A DNA stretch of 64,000 nt from Carettochelys insculpta (lineage: Eukaryota; Chordata; Testudines; Carettochelyidae), in NCBI RefSeq assembly GCF_033958435.1, contig NC_134138.1:185291298-185355297 (forward strand), given 5' to 3'. The notes below the pieces were generated by a model. It was not told the origin of the DNA, did no database searches, and worked only from the letters and a program-made list of their open reading frames with translations. This document shows positions 10,892 through 22,500 of this stretch, in pieces (positions within the stretch are counted from its first letter, which is position 1; the number at the start of each line of letters is the position of its first letter). Made by a program: the position numbers and the translations under genes.

Positions 10892-11602
10892 GGCCGCGTT
10901 TACAAGTGCACGCTACTTCAAAGTAGCAGCGCCAACTTTGAAATAGCGCCCGTCACGGCTACACGTGTTGGGCGCTATTTCGAAGTTGAAATCAACGTGT
11001 GGCAGCGAGACGTCGAAGTCGCTAACCCCATGAGGGGATGGGAATAGCGCCCTACTTCAAAGTTGAACGTCGAAGTAGGGCACGTGTAGCCGATCCGCGT
11101 CCCGCAACATCGAAATAGCGGGGTCCGCCATGGCGGCCATCAGCTGAGGGGTTGAGAGACGCTCTTTCTCCAGCCCCTGCGGGGCTCTATGGTCACCGTG
11201 TGCAGCAGCCCTTAGCCCAGGGCTTCTGGCTGCTGCTGCGGCAGCTGGGGATCCATGCTGCATGCACAGGGTCTGCAACCAGTTGTCGGCTCTGTGGATC
11301 TTGTGTTGTTTAGTGCAACTGTGTCTGGGAGGGGCCCTTTAAGGGAGCGGCTTGTTGTTGAGTCCGCCCTGTGACCCTGTCTGCAGCTGTTCCTGGCACC
11401 CTTATTTCGATGTGTGCTACTTTGGCGTGTAGACGTTCCCTCACAGCGCCTATTTCAATGTGATGCTGCCCAACGTCGAAGTTGAACGTCAACGTTGCCA
11501 GCCCTGGAGGACGTGTAGACGTTATTCATCGAAATAGACTATTTTGATGTCGCTACATCGAAATAAGCTATTTCGATGTAGTGTGCAAGTGTAGACATAG
11601 CC
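10892..11602. mobile_element. Large Harbinger-like MITE, TTTCGA subfamily, with CpG-rich core
   Basis: The ends GGCCGCGTTTACAAGTG and CAAGTGTAGACATAGCC are inverse, and TAG is duplicated on both sides (10889-10891 and 11603-11605). The outer thirds repeat GAAGTTGAA, CGAAATAG and CTATTTCGA boxes. The middle, about 11095-11400, is not palindromic. It is GC- and CpG-rich, with CCGCCATGGCGGCCATCAGC and a run of GCTGCTG words. At 711 bp it is nearly twice the usual length here. The core may be a piece of the autonomous parent or captured DNA. I recognise no protein in it. Confidence 0.75.
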
Positions 11603-11605
11603 TAG

Positions 11606-12270
11606 GTGAGAAAACCACTCCTGTAATATCTTGTATGTGATAGAATTTTAACTGGAACAACACCTATACCTGTTCTCTATTCTTCTTCTATGTACAGTTC
11701 CTAAATTGAATGGCTAAGATGACTTACACATGGCACCCCACTGGGCAAATTGGAATTTCCGCAGTACAAATTACATAATTTAATAATCATCACATAGTTA
11801 TCATCATCATCATCATCATGTTGAAGCAATTCGATAGTCCAGGTCATAGTTCAAGCAGGAAGTTACATGTTCTTCCACAGCAGCCTACCAACAATAACTC
11901 AGATACAATTCTAAATGAATTTAAGAAGTCAGCAGTGAAGTGAGCACCAGCATTTTTTTCCCCACTGAAGCAAAGGCACTTGCATTCATTTACAATTAAG
12001 TTTGTTTAAACATTTAACTTCCAGATACTGATGTAGCCAGCAACTGCCTGGTCACTACCGCCTATAACCCTGGGTACTGTACTTTATAACCAAAGATGGA
12101 GGGTGGCCTTTGATCTTTTCAGACACCTGCTCTCAAAGAGGATAGCTGTTCCATACACTCTGTACTCTAATGCTAAGCTCTGTGCTCTAGGGTGACAGGT
12201 CAGGACAATCAACAACAAACATACGCTGCACCAAGAAGTTACCCAACCATTGGGAGCTGGAGCTCACTCA
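11606..12270. other. No gene; short (ATC)n tract
   Basis: The only distinct item is a (TCA)7-like run at 11800-11820. The rest is unassigned AT-rich sequence. Confidence 0.5.
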
Positions 12271-12478
12271 GGGGGCGGGAAAGCTCAGTGGTTTGAGCAT
12301 TAACCTACTAAACTCAGCATTGTGAGCTCAGTCCTTGAGGAGGCCATTTAGGGGTCTGAGGTAAATAGATGAAAAAAAAAAGTCTGTCATGCATGGTGCT
12401 TGGTCCTGCCAACAGGGGAGGGGGCTGGACTCGATGATCTCCCAAGGTCCCTTCCAGCTCTATGAGATGTGTATCTCC
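12271..12478 (+). mobile_element. tRNA-derived SINE with CR1-like tail
   Basis: The 5' part has a tRNA-like A box (AAGCTCAGTGGTTTGAGCAT) and a weak B box (GTGAGCTCAGTCCTTGAGG). An A-rich linker follows. The tail is GGGGGCTGGACTCGATGATC, then TCCCAAGGTCCCTTCCAGC, then TCTATGA. That tail is the CR1 LINE 3' end, which the tortoise Pol III/Cry SINEs are known to share so that CR1 machinery can copy them. The copy is not functional as a tRNA. Confidence 0.8.
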
Positions 12479-12888
12479 ATGTATTAACATAAATACCCTT
12501 TACATCTAAGAGCAGAATTACAGGACCTAAGCTTCAAATAAATGTCTGAGGCAGGGAGAGGAGGAAGCTATTCCTCTCCAAAAAGTGGAATGTTGCAGTA
12601 AATAAATATCTCTTGAATTGATGCAAGTGATATGAAGTATAAAGAGTATTGTTGAGTCAGAAGTTAAGAACCAAAAATCAGAAATTTCTGCTTCCGAGTG
12701 AGACTGGAGGTTACCATGAAAATTCCCAAACTTCATGGCTGTGTCTACATTAGCAAGTGATTTTGGAAAATCCATCCCTTTATTGAAAGAACACATGGAG
12801 CAGCTACACAAAAAATGCATCCTTTTGAGCTGAATCAAAAGAATGCACATCTTCTTCCAGAAGTTGTATTCCTCTCACAGATCAGGAA

Positions 12889-13325
12889 GGCTGTTCCTAC
12901 ACATGCCACTTTCTCTGAAAGTGGCATGCTAATAAATGGCCCAAAATATGCTAATGAGGCACAGATGTAAATTCCTGGTGGCTCATTAGCATAAGGTCAC
13001 ACGATATGGAGTCTGGAACAAGCTCTTCTGGATTCCAAAACAGCATGTAGAAGCGTGGCCCCCAGTGGGTGGGGGGGGTGTCTTCCAGAAAATTTTCAGG
13101 AAGAAGGGGCCTCCGGAAGGAGGACTTCCTTCCGGAAGAGCCTCCCCCCCGGGGGCCATGCTTCTACATGCTGTTTTGGAGTTTGGACGAGTTTCTTCTG
13201 GACTCCAAATCATGTGACCTTATGCTAATGAGGCATGGGGAATTTACATCCGTGCCTCATTAGCATATTTCAGGCCATTTATTAGCATGCCACTTTGACA
13301 GAAAGTGGCATGTGTAGAAACAGCC
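12889..13325. mobile_element. Harbinger-like MITE nested in 12737-14015, copy A
   Basis: It opens GGCTGTTCCTACACATGCC and closes GGCATGTGTAGAAACAGCC. The arms are long and near-perfect inverses, including CCACTTT-CTCTGAAAGTGGC, CATTAGCATA and TCCGGAAG/CTTCCGGA at the centre. The flanking triplets are GAA and AAA, so the target duplication is imperfect. Confidence 0.8.
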
Positions 13326-13380
13326 AAAGAGTGCCTTCTTTCAAAAGCTTATTTTGAATAAAAGCATGCGTAGACACTCT

Positions 13381-13793
13381 GGGTGCGTCTACACTTGCAT
13401 ACCTCTTTAGAAAGAGGTATGCAAATGAGGTAAATAGAAAATGCAAATGAAGTATAAATTTGCATATCTGACCCTTCATCTGCATATTCTAATTCCAGAA
13501 GAGCATCTTTCCAAAGAAGAAAGCCAGTATAGCCGCTGCTCTTTTGAAAGTAAACTCATCTTTGAAAGAATCCTTCTTCCCTTTATTTAATGGGATGAAA
13601 GATTCTCTTTTGAAGATGGGGTTTACTTCGAAAGAGCAGCATCTACAGTGGCTTTCTTCTTTCGAAAGAAACTTTTTTGAAATTAGACTACGTAAATGAG
13701 GTGCCAACTATGCAAATTTATACCTCATTTGCATTTTTATTTATCTTATTTGCATACCTCTTTCGAAAGAGGAATGCAAGTGTAGATGCACCC
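13381..13793. mobile_element. Harbinger-like MITE nested in 12737-14015, copy B
   Basis: It opens GGGTGCGTCTACACTTGCAT and closes GCAAGTGTAGATGCACCC, with arms carrying CTCTTTNGAAAGAGG next to TATGCAAATGAGGTA and its inverse. The interior has TTTCGAAAGA boxes and a central GAATCCTTCTTCC/GGATGAAAGATTC pair. The flanking triplets are TCT and TCC. Confidence 0.8.
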
Positions 13794-14384
13794 TCCATGG
13801 GCCCCTCTTTCAAAAGAGCAGTCCTCATGGTGCCGGATTTTTCCATCCTGGCCCATTCTTTCAAAAGGTTGTGGGTTGTGTGGACACTCTCTCTCGAAAG
13901 AGAAGATTGATCTTTCAATCAGCTTTGTGTGGAGACATGCTCTTTTGAAAGAAGTTTTTTCAGAACTCTTCCAGAAGAACTTTGTTCAAAAGATCGCTGT
14001 GGTATAAATGTAGCCCATGTTGCAGAGGCTTTGCTATTAATTCAGAAGAAATACAATGGCATATATTTACAGGCTTAGGGGCACTAGACCTGAATCCTAT
14101 TTTAATTTGTATGTATGCACACACACACACAAACATGTTTGTTGAGGTAAAGGGCCTTAAACATGTATGTTTCTTGCAACTTTATAAACAAAAAATGTGT
14201 GGATTAACCTCTGATAGGTAAAGACTATATTCTAGTTAAAGATTTTTAACATGAGCTGGGCACAATGGGAGTGAGAGAGACTGCTTGGCCACAGATATTG
14301 AGCAGTTTAAAATACTTACCATTTTACAGTAAAATGCATTGCAGCTGATTATTTATTTATCTTTATTTAAGCAATGGCCACTAA

Positions 14385-15199
14385 GGCAACATCCACACAA
14401 CAGAACTATTCCAAAATAAAATATTTCAAGATAGCTATTTCCACATATATGTCCACACAAAAAAATGCATTTAGAAATAGCATCCAACTATTTGAAAACA
14501 GCATTTCCAGGTCCATAGTGCTATTTTGAAATATTGCTATTGGAATCCATTATAGCTTATTTCCAAATAGCATGTCTGAATAGCACCTATGTTGAAATAA
14601 GCATTATTCTTCATAGAATGAAGTTTACCAGAATCAGAATAATGCACTCGCTATTTTCATTGTATTTCAAAATAGGGTGTGTGTTATAGGGGCTACGTCT
14701 ACACTGGTCACTCCCTTTCAAAAGGGACATGCAAATGCAGCGGATCAAAAATGCAAATAAGATGCTAATTTGCATATTCAGCACCTCATTTGCATAATGG
14801 TGGCCACTCGCCAGTCTGGAAGAGCTGCTTTCAAAATGCAAACCAGACATGTAGAACGGGGATCTTCCAAAAGGAAGCCCCACTTTCGAAACCACCCTGC
14901 TTCCTAATTTTTTCCAGGAGAAAGGGTGCTTTTGAGAGGGGGGGCGTCCTTTTGCAGGAAACCTGTCTACATGGCTTCTTGCATTTTGAAAGCAGGTCTT
15001 CCAGAATGACAAGTGGCTGGCATAATGCAAATGAGGGGTTTAATATGCAGATTAGCACTCCTTTGCATTTTCTATCTGCCACATTTGTATGCCCCATTCG
15101 AAAGGGAGGGGACAGTGTAGATATAGCCTTTTACGGTGCCTAAGTTATTTAGAAATAACTGCTGTTATTTTGAGATAATTTTGCCATATAACCACAGCC
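14385..15199. mobile_element. Degraded MITE, AAATAGC subfamily, split by another MITE
   Basis: The weak ends GGCAACATCCACACAAC and ATAACCACAGCC flank sequence rich in AAATAGC/GCTATTT boxes (14430-14690), which resume after 15129 as TAGAAATAACTGC. Flanking triplets are TAA and CAA. The copy is old: the boxes that read CGAAATAG in the 10.9-kb element have lost their CpG. Confidence 0.5.
14691..15128. mobile_element. Harbinger-like MITE nested in 14385-15199
   Basis: It opens GGCTACGTCTACACTGGTC and closes GACAGTGTAGATATAGCC. Arms contain CATTTGCATAATGGTGGCCA and an inverse, with CTTTCAAAAG-type boxes and a TTCCAGGAGAAAG centre. Open frames on both strands here are products of the palindrome. 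Confidence 0.75.
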
Positions 15200-15445
15200 C
15201 AAGTGCACTCTATATCAAGCTTCAGCAATTTGGGTTCAAGAATCTGAATGCATAGGAGGTAACAAAAGAATCTCTTGTTCTTCCAATTCCATCCCACCAG
15301 ATTAGAACAATGAAATAGATCCACAACCAGCCTTTTGGAATGTGAGCAGAGAAATGACAAAGTTGAATTTGTCAATCTATGTGATGAGCTAATAAATTAT
15401 GCCTGCAACATTCATTTGCAAAGAAATGGTTTGATGTGTTATCTA

Positions 15446-15881
15446 GGCCGTGTCTACACTAGCCCCGAACTTCGAAATGGCCACACAAATGGCCATTTCG
15501 AAGTTTACTAATGAAGCGCTGAAATGCATATTCAGTGCTTCATTAGCATGCAGATGGCCGCGGCACTTCGAAATTGACGCGCCTCGCCGCCGTGCGGCTC
15601 ATCCCGACGGGGCTCGTTTTCGAAAGGACCCCGCCTACTTCGAAGTCCCCTCATTCCCATCAGCTCATGGGAATAAGGGGACTTCGAAGTCGGCAGGATC
15701 CTTTCGAAAAGGAGCCCCATCGGGATGAGCCGCACGGCGGCAAGGTGCGTCAATTTCGAAGTGCCGCGGCCGTCTGCATGCTAATGAAGCACTGAATATG
15801 CATTTCAGCGCTTCATTAGTAAACTTCGAAATGGCCATTTGTGTGGCCATTTCGAAGTTTGGGGCTAGTGTAGACGTAGCC
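15446..15881. mobile_element. Harbinger-like foldback MITE, TTCGAA subfamily, copy 2 (youngest looking)
   Basis: The ends GGCCGTGTCTACACTAG and CTAGTGTAGACGTAGCC have a CTA duplication (15443-15445 and 15882-15884). The 436 bp contain ten TTCGAA hexamers, five in each arm, in mirrored positions. Intact CpGs (CCGCGGCACTTCGAAATTGA, GACGCG) suggest a recent insertion or low decay. Frames on both strands translate to the same peptide as in copy 1, which marks them as repeat artefacts. Confidence 0.9.
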
Positions 15882-16349
15882 CTAGAGTCACTAAAATATT
15901 CCTCTCAGCACTTGGCAACATACGACATAATATTGAAAGAGAGAATTGCTTTTTCCATTGTAAATTATTCAAAGGTGAGGGTTTTCTGTATTATGTGCAT
16001 CTGTCACTTGGGTAATCCAGTTGTAAAATTGAGTTTTAAACATTTGACTTAAATATTCCATTTCCTAATACTTTGAAGCCAGTGTCAAGTATACGGAGAC
16101 TAATTCCAAAGCTTCATTTGATGTGTAGTCAAAGAGAAGTCAATCATTTTTCAGTAGGTGGCTGCCCACAAGCGCCGCCGCCAAAGTCTTGGCGGGAGGC
16201 TCTGTAAGTATATTTTGGTTAACAGATACCCAGAGGGCAGAGTGAAATCCCATTCTTTACAATTCTGCAGCATGCAGCACTTTAAGCTTTCTAAGGTTCG
16301 GTATCTGCTTTGAAACTATTGCAAACAATTACAAAAATCATGCCTCTCT

Positions 16350-16738
16350 TGCTGTGTCTACACTTGCATTCCTCTTTAGAAATAGGCATGCAAATGAGGG
16401 AAAACAAAAATGCAAATGATTTACATACTGGGCATTTCATTTGCACGTCTCCCTTTCAAAAGAAGAAAAGAAGTGTAGATGTAGCTCTTTTGAAAGTAAA
16501 CCCCATATCCAAAAGAATCCTTCTTCCAATTTTGTTTCAGGAAGAAGGGTTTTCCAAAGACTGGGCTTATTTTTGAAAGAGCCATGTCTACATTGCTTTT
16601 TTCTTTCAAAAGAAGCACTTTGGAAAGGAGAATATGCAGCTAAGGTGCCAGATATGCAAATCAGCATATCATTTGCATTTTCTATTTCCCTTATTTGCAT
16701 GCTTCTTTCAAAAGAGGAATGCATGGATAGACATAGCC
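16350..16738. mobile_element. Harbinger-like foldback MITE, CTTTTGAAAG subfamily, copy 2
   Basis: The left end TGCTGTGTCTACACTTGC and right end ATGGATAGACATAGCC are flanked by TCT on both sides (16347-16349 and 16739-16741). Arms have CCTCTTTAGAAATAGGCATG, GCAAATGA and their inverses, plus CTTTTGAAAG and GAATCCTTCTTCC at the centre. Confidence 0.8.
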
Positions 16739-16741
16739 TCT

Positions 16742-17435
16742 TCGTTTTATCTTTATTGTTAATGTTAGGTTACCTACCAACTCTCATGTCAAATTCTCAT
16801 TTACCAGCATTTGCCATTTGTTAGTATGTGGTATTTTTTGTATATGATGAGTCATTACCAGCCATAAATTAGACTACTTGTGGATGACTTCTGCTGATAA
16901 ACTCAGGTCCAATTAATCATGCCAGCTAGATCTCATTGCTGTTAGTCAGGGGAGTGAACTGATGTCCATATCTTTCACTACACTATTTGCAGGCAAAACC
17001 CTGGAAAAATATATTACCTTGGACATTATATAAAACTTCCATTCTCTAATATTAACTACATGTGAATAAACTATAGTGACTGGGGGATGGGAGGAAAGGG
17101 GTAATTCCTGTCTGCAATTTTACCTTCACACTCAACAACAGCAAGGAAAGGTTCAGGATTCAGCCTATGAAATCGCAGATGAATGGCTGGGTTGTGGTAG
17201 ATCTCTTGTATATATTTAAGGTTTTCTATGTCCCCTAAGATAAACATGCACAGATTCTCCAAGCTTAAGAATCTGCACTGTGAACTACCTAACACTAGCG
17301 CAGTTCTGTGTCCAGGGAGAAATCATACCACACTTTTCCCAGTATCTACTCTTTGTAATCTCTGTACAGACCTTGCAATTCCCCACATTGTGCCAAGCCA
17401 TTTAAATGTGCTGTTGGAACTATAACAATTTCGAA
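16742..17435. other. No recognisable feature
   Basis: AT-rich sequence. No repeat family or exon was recognised. Confidence 0.4.
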
Positions 17436-17520
17436 TCATCTGAATGATGCTGGACTCCAAACCAGAAGGTTGGGCTGCAAGCTAAGACCCACTGCTCTAT
17501 CAGCACAGACCTGCAGCCCG
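17436..17520 (-). repeat. Possible tRNA-derived repeat fragment
   Basis: On the minus strand the segment reads CTGTGCTGATAGAGCAGTGG, then GTCTTAGCTTGCAGCCC and GGTTTGGAGTCC. It recalls a tRNA-like A box, anticodon arm and T arm, but no clean cloverleaf closes. It could be an old SINE head or chance. Confidence 0.25.
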
Positions 17521-18837
17521 TGTGACATCCTCAGGGCCATATGGGTAGCATTGGCTGCGGCCCACAGTGATAAAACAGTTGAGAACCATAGAGTCAGAGG
17601 ATCAGGAATATACTAGCATATGAAGTATAAATCCTTTATAGGAGATTTTTTAAAAGTCACAAAGGCAAAAGTGACAGGTTTGCAATGGTGCCAGTGATGC
17701 CAGGGAGACAGGCCCAGACTCAGAAGCGGGCCTGGTCTGCTCTGTTTGGACTATGTCTGAAGACGCCTCTGGCTCAGTAGCCCCCCCATCCTCCACTTAC
17801 TCCTCTCAGCCTGCCCCTTGGTCAGCTGAGAGCGCCGCTCCACCTTCTGGCCTCACACACCAGCTTCTCTCTGCCTGCTGGGCGGACCCTGGTACACCTG
17901 TAGCTCTCATCAGTTTCCAGCCCCACGTATCTCCCTGGAGCTGTGCCACCTGGACTGATGCAGAAGCCTGGCCAGTCTTGGCCAGTTGAGAGGAGGATGT
18001 TATGTGGGGGCTTGGCTGGCCCTCTCCAAGCAAGTGGATCCTGAGGGAACCCTGCTGGGGCACCATTCCTGAGGGGCCAGAGCCATTCCCAGTCCCTACC
18101 CTGGGATCAGCCTCTGCTGCAGTGGCAGCTCAGCATGCAAGACAGTTGTTTTCCAGAGGGCTGGTGAATACGGCTAGGAGGCAGGGCGTGCGGGCGTGGG
18201 TCTCCGGAGGGCCTCTGTGGAGGTTTGCGGCTGTGAAGAGGCAGGGAAGATATCTATGTGTTGGGGCACTAGAGTGTGGATGTCCTACGTGGGGTGCCCG
18301 ACAGGGGAGGTGGTTTTCAGGGCACTGTACAGTTCTGGTGGGCTTGGGGGAATGCCGGGCACAGTAGGCCTGTGGGGAGGCCTCTGGCAATAAGAAGCGG
18401 AGGAAGCACGGTTCCAGTGTTGGCGGGGGCATGAGGAGTGGCAGGGGGCACGCTGATGGCACAGGCTCCTCCCAGCCATTGGGGATCTGGCAGTTGCCAG
18501 TTTGCAAATAATGGCCTTACACTGGGCTGTAGGGAGTGGAGCCACCCCTGCCATGCCCCTGGCCGGCCCCTCAGTCCAGGGAGCAACCCGCCTGTACCGA
18601 GCTCTGCCCACAGACGTGTTTGGCATCAGGCCCACAAAAGGTCAATCTGACCCTGAAAACCAGCAGTAAACCCGATTCAGATGGTCCAGCTGTGGAATGC
18701 AGTTCTCCTCTTGCAGTTGGTTTGGAGAGAGTGGGAGTGAGCCAACATGGATGACTTTCTGAGCCACATGTAAGTGACTCACGCTGCTGGAGGATAATCT
18801 ATTCCAAGTGAACCCTTTGCTTCATTGATGCAAGGCG
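17521..18837. other. GC-rich block without a recognised gene
   Basis: From about 17690 to 18620 the sequence is distinctly GC-rich, with overlapping frames up to 125 codons on both strands. None shows a motif, a splice-site pattern I trust, or a family resemblance. It may be a promoter-like island or a decayed repeat. Confidence 0.3.
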
Positions 18838-18935
18838 GGTGAAATATTTAAAAACTCTGTGCAAGCTTGTCTCTTTTAGCCACAGAAGTTGGTCCAAGAA
18901 AGATATTACTTCACCCACCTTGTCTGTTTCCCTCC
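18838..18935 (+). mobile_element. Penelope-like 3' fragment
   Basis: CAAGCTTGTCTCTTTTAGCC, then ACAGAAGTTGGTCCAAGAAA, then GATATTACTTCACCCACCTT matches a common reptile repeat tail that belongs to the same AAGCTT-type end family as the elements at 26.4 and 55.2 kb. Only the terminal part is present. Family assignment is from memory. Confidence 0.4.
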
Positions 18936-19251
18936 ATGGCCCAATGAAGCTAAAACTCTTGCTTCACTGATTCAGACATTGTTTAATTACTTAGCAGATC
19001 CAGCACAGACAGGTCTTGTCGCTTTCCCTACTTATTTCAGTGAATCAGTGCCTCGCTAGAGTGGAGTGGGATGCAGGGGATGTCAGCTAGAAGCAACAAC
19101 TAAATCATGTGGGGCCCTGACCCCAGCTTGGAGTGTGTGTAGAATGGTTAGAGACAGGCATTCTGAGTTGGTCTTCTATGGCACAAAAAAAGGTTAGTTT
19201 AAGAAAGATACTCATTTCAAGCAGTGCAAAGCCAGTTCATAAAGGGGGATA

Positions 19252-19508
19252 TGCACTATCATCATCATCATCATCATCATCATCAATAACCGTGGGCTCA
19301 GCGCCCGTTGGTGTCTGATGCCTCTCTCACTATTTCCTTCCATCTCACTATTTCCTTCCATCTTTCCCTGTCCAGTGCAGACTGGTTTAGTTTCTGTAGA
19401 CTAGCTCCACACCAATCTACTATATCATCTACCCATTCTCTGTGGGGTCTGCCTCTCCTATTCAAACTGTCCATTATGCCGAATACCAGGGTCTTAGGGA
19501 TACAGTAA
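19252..19508 (-). pseudogene. C-terminal end of a non-LTR retrotransposon ORF2, with (GAT)n tail
   Basis: The minus strand reads RRGRPHREWVDDIVDWCGAS followed by LNQSALDRERWKEIVRW. This is the basic GRP...W-x-DDI...W...DR..W end of many LINE reverse-transcriptase proteins. A stop codon and a (GATGAT)n run (19260-19285 on the plus strand) come soon after, as at the 3' end of such elements. WKEIVR occurs twice because of an 18-bp tandem duplication (CTATTTCCTTCCATCTCA on the plus strand). The reverse-transcriptase core itself is missing, so this is a 5'-truncated copy. I cannot name the clade. Confidence 0.7.
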
Positions 19509-22500
19509 AAACACTGGGCTCAAAGTGCATGTGTAAGCCATAAACTGGTCAGGAAGGTAATCTCTGAAGCGCTGAAGGCTCAGTTAACCATCCAGCAGTA
19601 GTCATTGACTTCAGAACCTTATCTAGAACTGGTCTTTTGATGGGTTGTTTTCTCCACTTGCTGAAAATGGAGCAGTAGGAACAGCCCCCTCCTTGCCTGC
19701 CTGGGCATTATTTGTGGCAGAACATTTCAAAAAAATACCTGTAAAAAAGTTTTCCATAGCCAATACCGTCTGTCTATCTTAAGCCAAAATCAAATCTGAC
19801 TGGCAGATTTTAATCATTCATTTTACCTCTTGCACTAGTTATTTGAAACTGCTCTTGATTTTTAAAATTCACATCAACTTCATCAGGACAAAAGAACTTA
19901 AGATCATACCATAGTTGCCGCTGGCATGCAGCACACATCTTCTGTTTAACGATAGCTCATGCGTTTTAGTGCTAAGTTACATCTGATACACTTGTCATCA
20001 CTCCTGTTGCCTTTACATAAGGGGGGGGTGGGTCCACACTCAAGTTGCATCAGTTTAAAAGCTTTTCTCTTTTCAGCGTGAACTGTGTATGGCTGTATGG
20101 CTTGCCTTCTCCATCAGTGTTCTCCCATGAATGTCCCTCTCACTTTCCACTCTCCGCATCATAATTAAACCAGTCTGTGTCATAAGTTAAGCACCTCTGT
20201 ATGAATGGGATTTCACGCTGCTTATTGGCAGGGTATACCAGATGACAGCATTGGGAACTGAGCATGCCATTGGCTAGTCTGTTCTCACTAAATGTTAGAT
20301 CAGACTGGCTGTAAAATAGCAAGGGAAGGTCACCTGCACAAAAGCAGCAAGACAACTTGTTATTTAATTAGCTTTCTGTGAGGATAGATGAGTGAGGTAT
20401 TTTTACTGTACCCACTACTTAGTGACCCAGGGTAGAGCCATCCCTGGGCTGAGTAGCTTTGAAGGTGCAATGACATCGAAGGGATTCAAGTAATAATATA
20501 CCTCTGCAGCAGGTGGCATAAAAAGTCTGGATTTAACAGTTAAACCTTTGGAATGTTTTTACTGCAGCCAGGTGGGGCACGAGGTAAGAGAGAGTCCACT
20601 GGGAAAAAGAGGAGGCCGGTACCAGCTATCTAGGTGTTAATTTCCTTCTATTTATGTATACTTAAGAAGCCTCCTAGTAGAGGCTGAGTAATCCTTTGTT
20701 AACAGCAAGTAAATGCTATTTACAGCATATTACGCTGTAAAAATCCTCGTGCATCTCAAACAAAAATAGGAAGCTAGTCTCTTATGAACGTGGGTAAGAG
20801 CTCTCGCACCAGGTAAGCAGTTTCTAGATTTGTTCACTGTAATTTCATTTTATGTAATAATGTTTAACATGGTAAGATGTAGATGTTTATTTTCCACATG
20901 GGTGTTTTAGAAATTAACTTTTTATACTCCCCTGCCACAAAGCCAGGCATCTCCACTACATCTTATTGACATGGTTCCTTGTTCTTTCCACCTTCCTGTG
21001 AAGCACTGAACCGAGAACAGTTTCTATTGTAGTGAGGGTGTGTGTTAGTCGCTAATTTGGAATATATAATTGTGGTGCATATTTATGATTAGATGTTAAT
21101 GATTTTAAATGTTAAACCAGTGACTTTATGTAAGACAAAATGGAACTGATCACCTTTGACCTCTGGGCTCCATCTTGGTCTTTTCCCTCTTCTTCTGGAG
21201 CATTCAGAGACCACTGGGGAACTGGTTCTAATGAGATTTTCCCACCTAGGTGAAAGTCCCACTCGCCTCAGATTTACCACCAAGAAGACAATATAAAACT
21301 GAGTGATGCCAATCGCTGCTGTTGGCCATACAGGCAGCCAGAGTATGGGTCTTCTTTCTAGCTCATTGAGACTCATCATCAGCACCTGGGAGGAGAACAA
21401 GGAAGAAACATCCCATCCATTAGACATCAAACTCCACCAACTCACCAGCATCCCTGGAATGTCTGCAGCTGTCATCTCTCCCTGAACCACGTCAAGAGAT
21501 TCCTCAGCTGTCCTCTCAAAAGGCTCCACACAGCCCACAGTTGAAGGTCCTGAGCACCTTTAAGCAGCAGCCACCACCATTCACCAGATCAGATCTTTGT
21601 ATAGGCCTCCTTACCTTGACGTACCAGATGTGGCCTGGGTTTACCAAGCTGGGTTTTGGCTTCAAGCCCACTCAATGAGCCACTATATCACCGTATCACT
21701 ATCTTTCTTCGTTGTTTTACTTGCTTGTATGTTACCTCTCAGCCCCAACTTACCTGATTTTTTTTCTATCCCTTCATCTTGGTTTACTTTATACACAGTC
21801 TCCTCTATATTTAGAGAGGGGAACAGGAACACTGGGGCAAATGTGACCTGTCAACAGGGAGCAGGGGGGGCAATGGGGGCGGTTGAAGTGGCATGGCAGC
21901 ACTGCTGCGCTGGCGCACGCAGCTGTGAGGGTCGGGGGGGCAGTGCCACAGTCTGGGCAGCACTGATGGCTGAATACCTCAGCCCACACCCCTTCTGCCC
22001 TTGGCCCTCCCGCTTCTGGGTGCTGCACCAGGCCCCCTCCCACCTTGTGCCAGGGCCTGGGGCAGCTGTTAACCCCACTAGTGTAAATCACACATTATAG
22101 ACCCTGCAGTAGGAGCCTGGGGCTGTCATCTTCAGCACAGAAAAGTCACACAGACACCTCACGTCTGTACACCTTATTAATATTCATACGTTTTCTCTTT
22201 TTTAAATTCTCTGTGCTAATGTGGTCCTAGACTAATTGTTTGTTTATTTGTTTGTTTTATGAAAGCTCGCTCTTCGGTTTAATACACACAGCTCTCATCA
22301 ATTATTGCAGTACAGTGGGTAAAGTTTTGGCTCTAAATTAGCTACTTAATAAAGGAGAAGTATCTTCCTCTGGGACCCCTCATAGCGTTTTCCTTCTAAA
22401 GCTATGAAAGTAGAGAATCTGAAACCATTGTATATGAGCATTTCATTCTCCCACCACCCCTCCTAGATATTTCTGTTAGTCACAATATCTTCTTCGCATG

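Larger units (their letters stand above)
12737..14015. mobile_element. Harbinger-like MITE split by two later MITE insertions
   Basis: The left end GGCTGTGTCTACATTAGC (12737) and right end TATAAATGTAGCC (to 14015) are flanked by the same 3 bases, CAT (12734-12736 and 14016-14018). Its own sequence is 12737-12888, 13326-13380 and 13794-14015, with CTTTCAAAAG and CTTCCAGAAG boxes. The two gaps are each filled by a complete MITE. The matching CAT across 1.28 kb is the evidence that the outer pieces belong together. Confidence 0.75.

Noticed and set aside
17753..18650. GC-rich block as a CpG-island promoter with first exon
   Set aside because: Many overlapping frames on both strands but few CpGs in clusters, no recognisable protein and no downstream exons.
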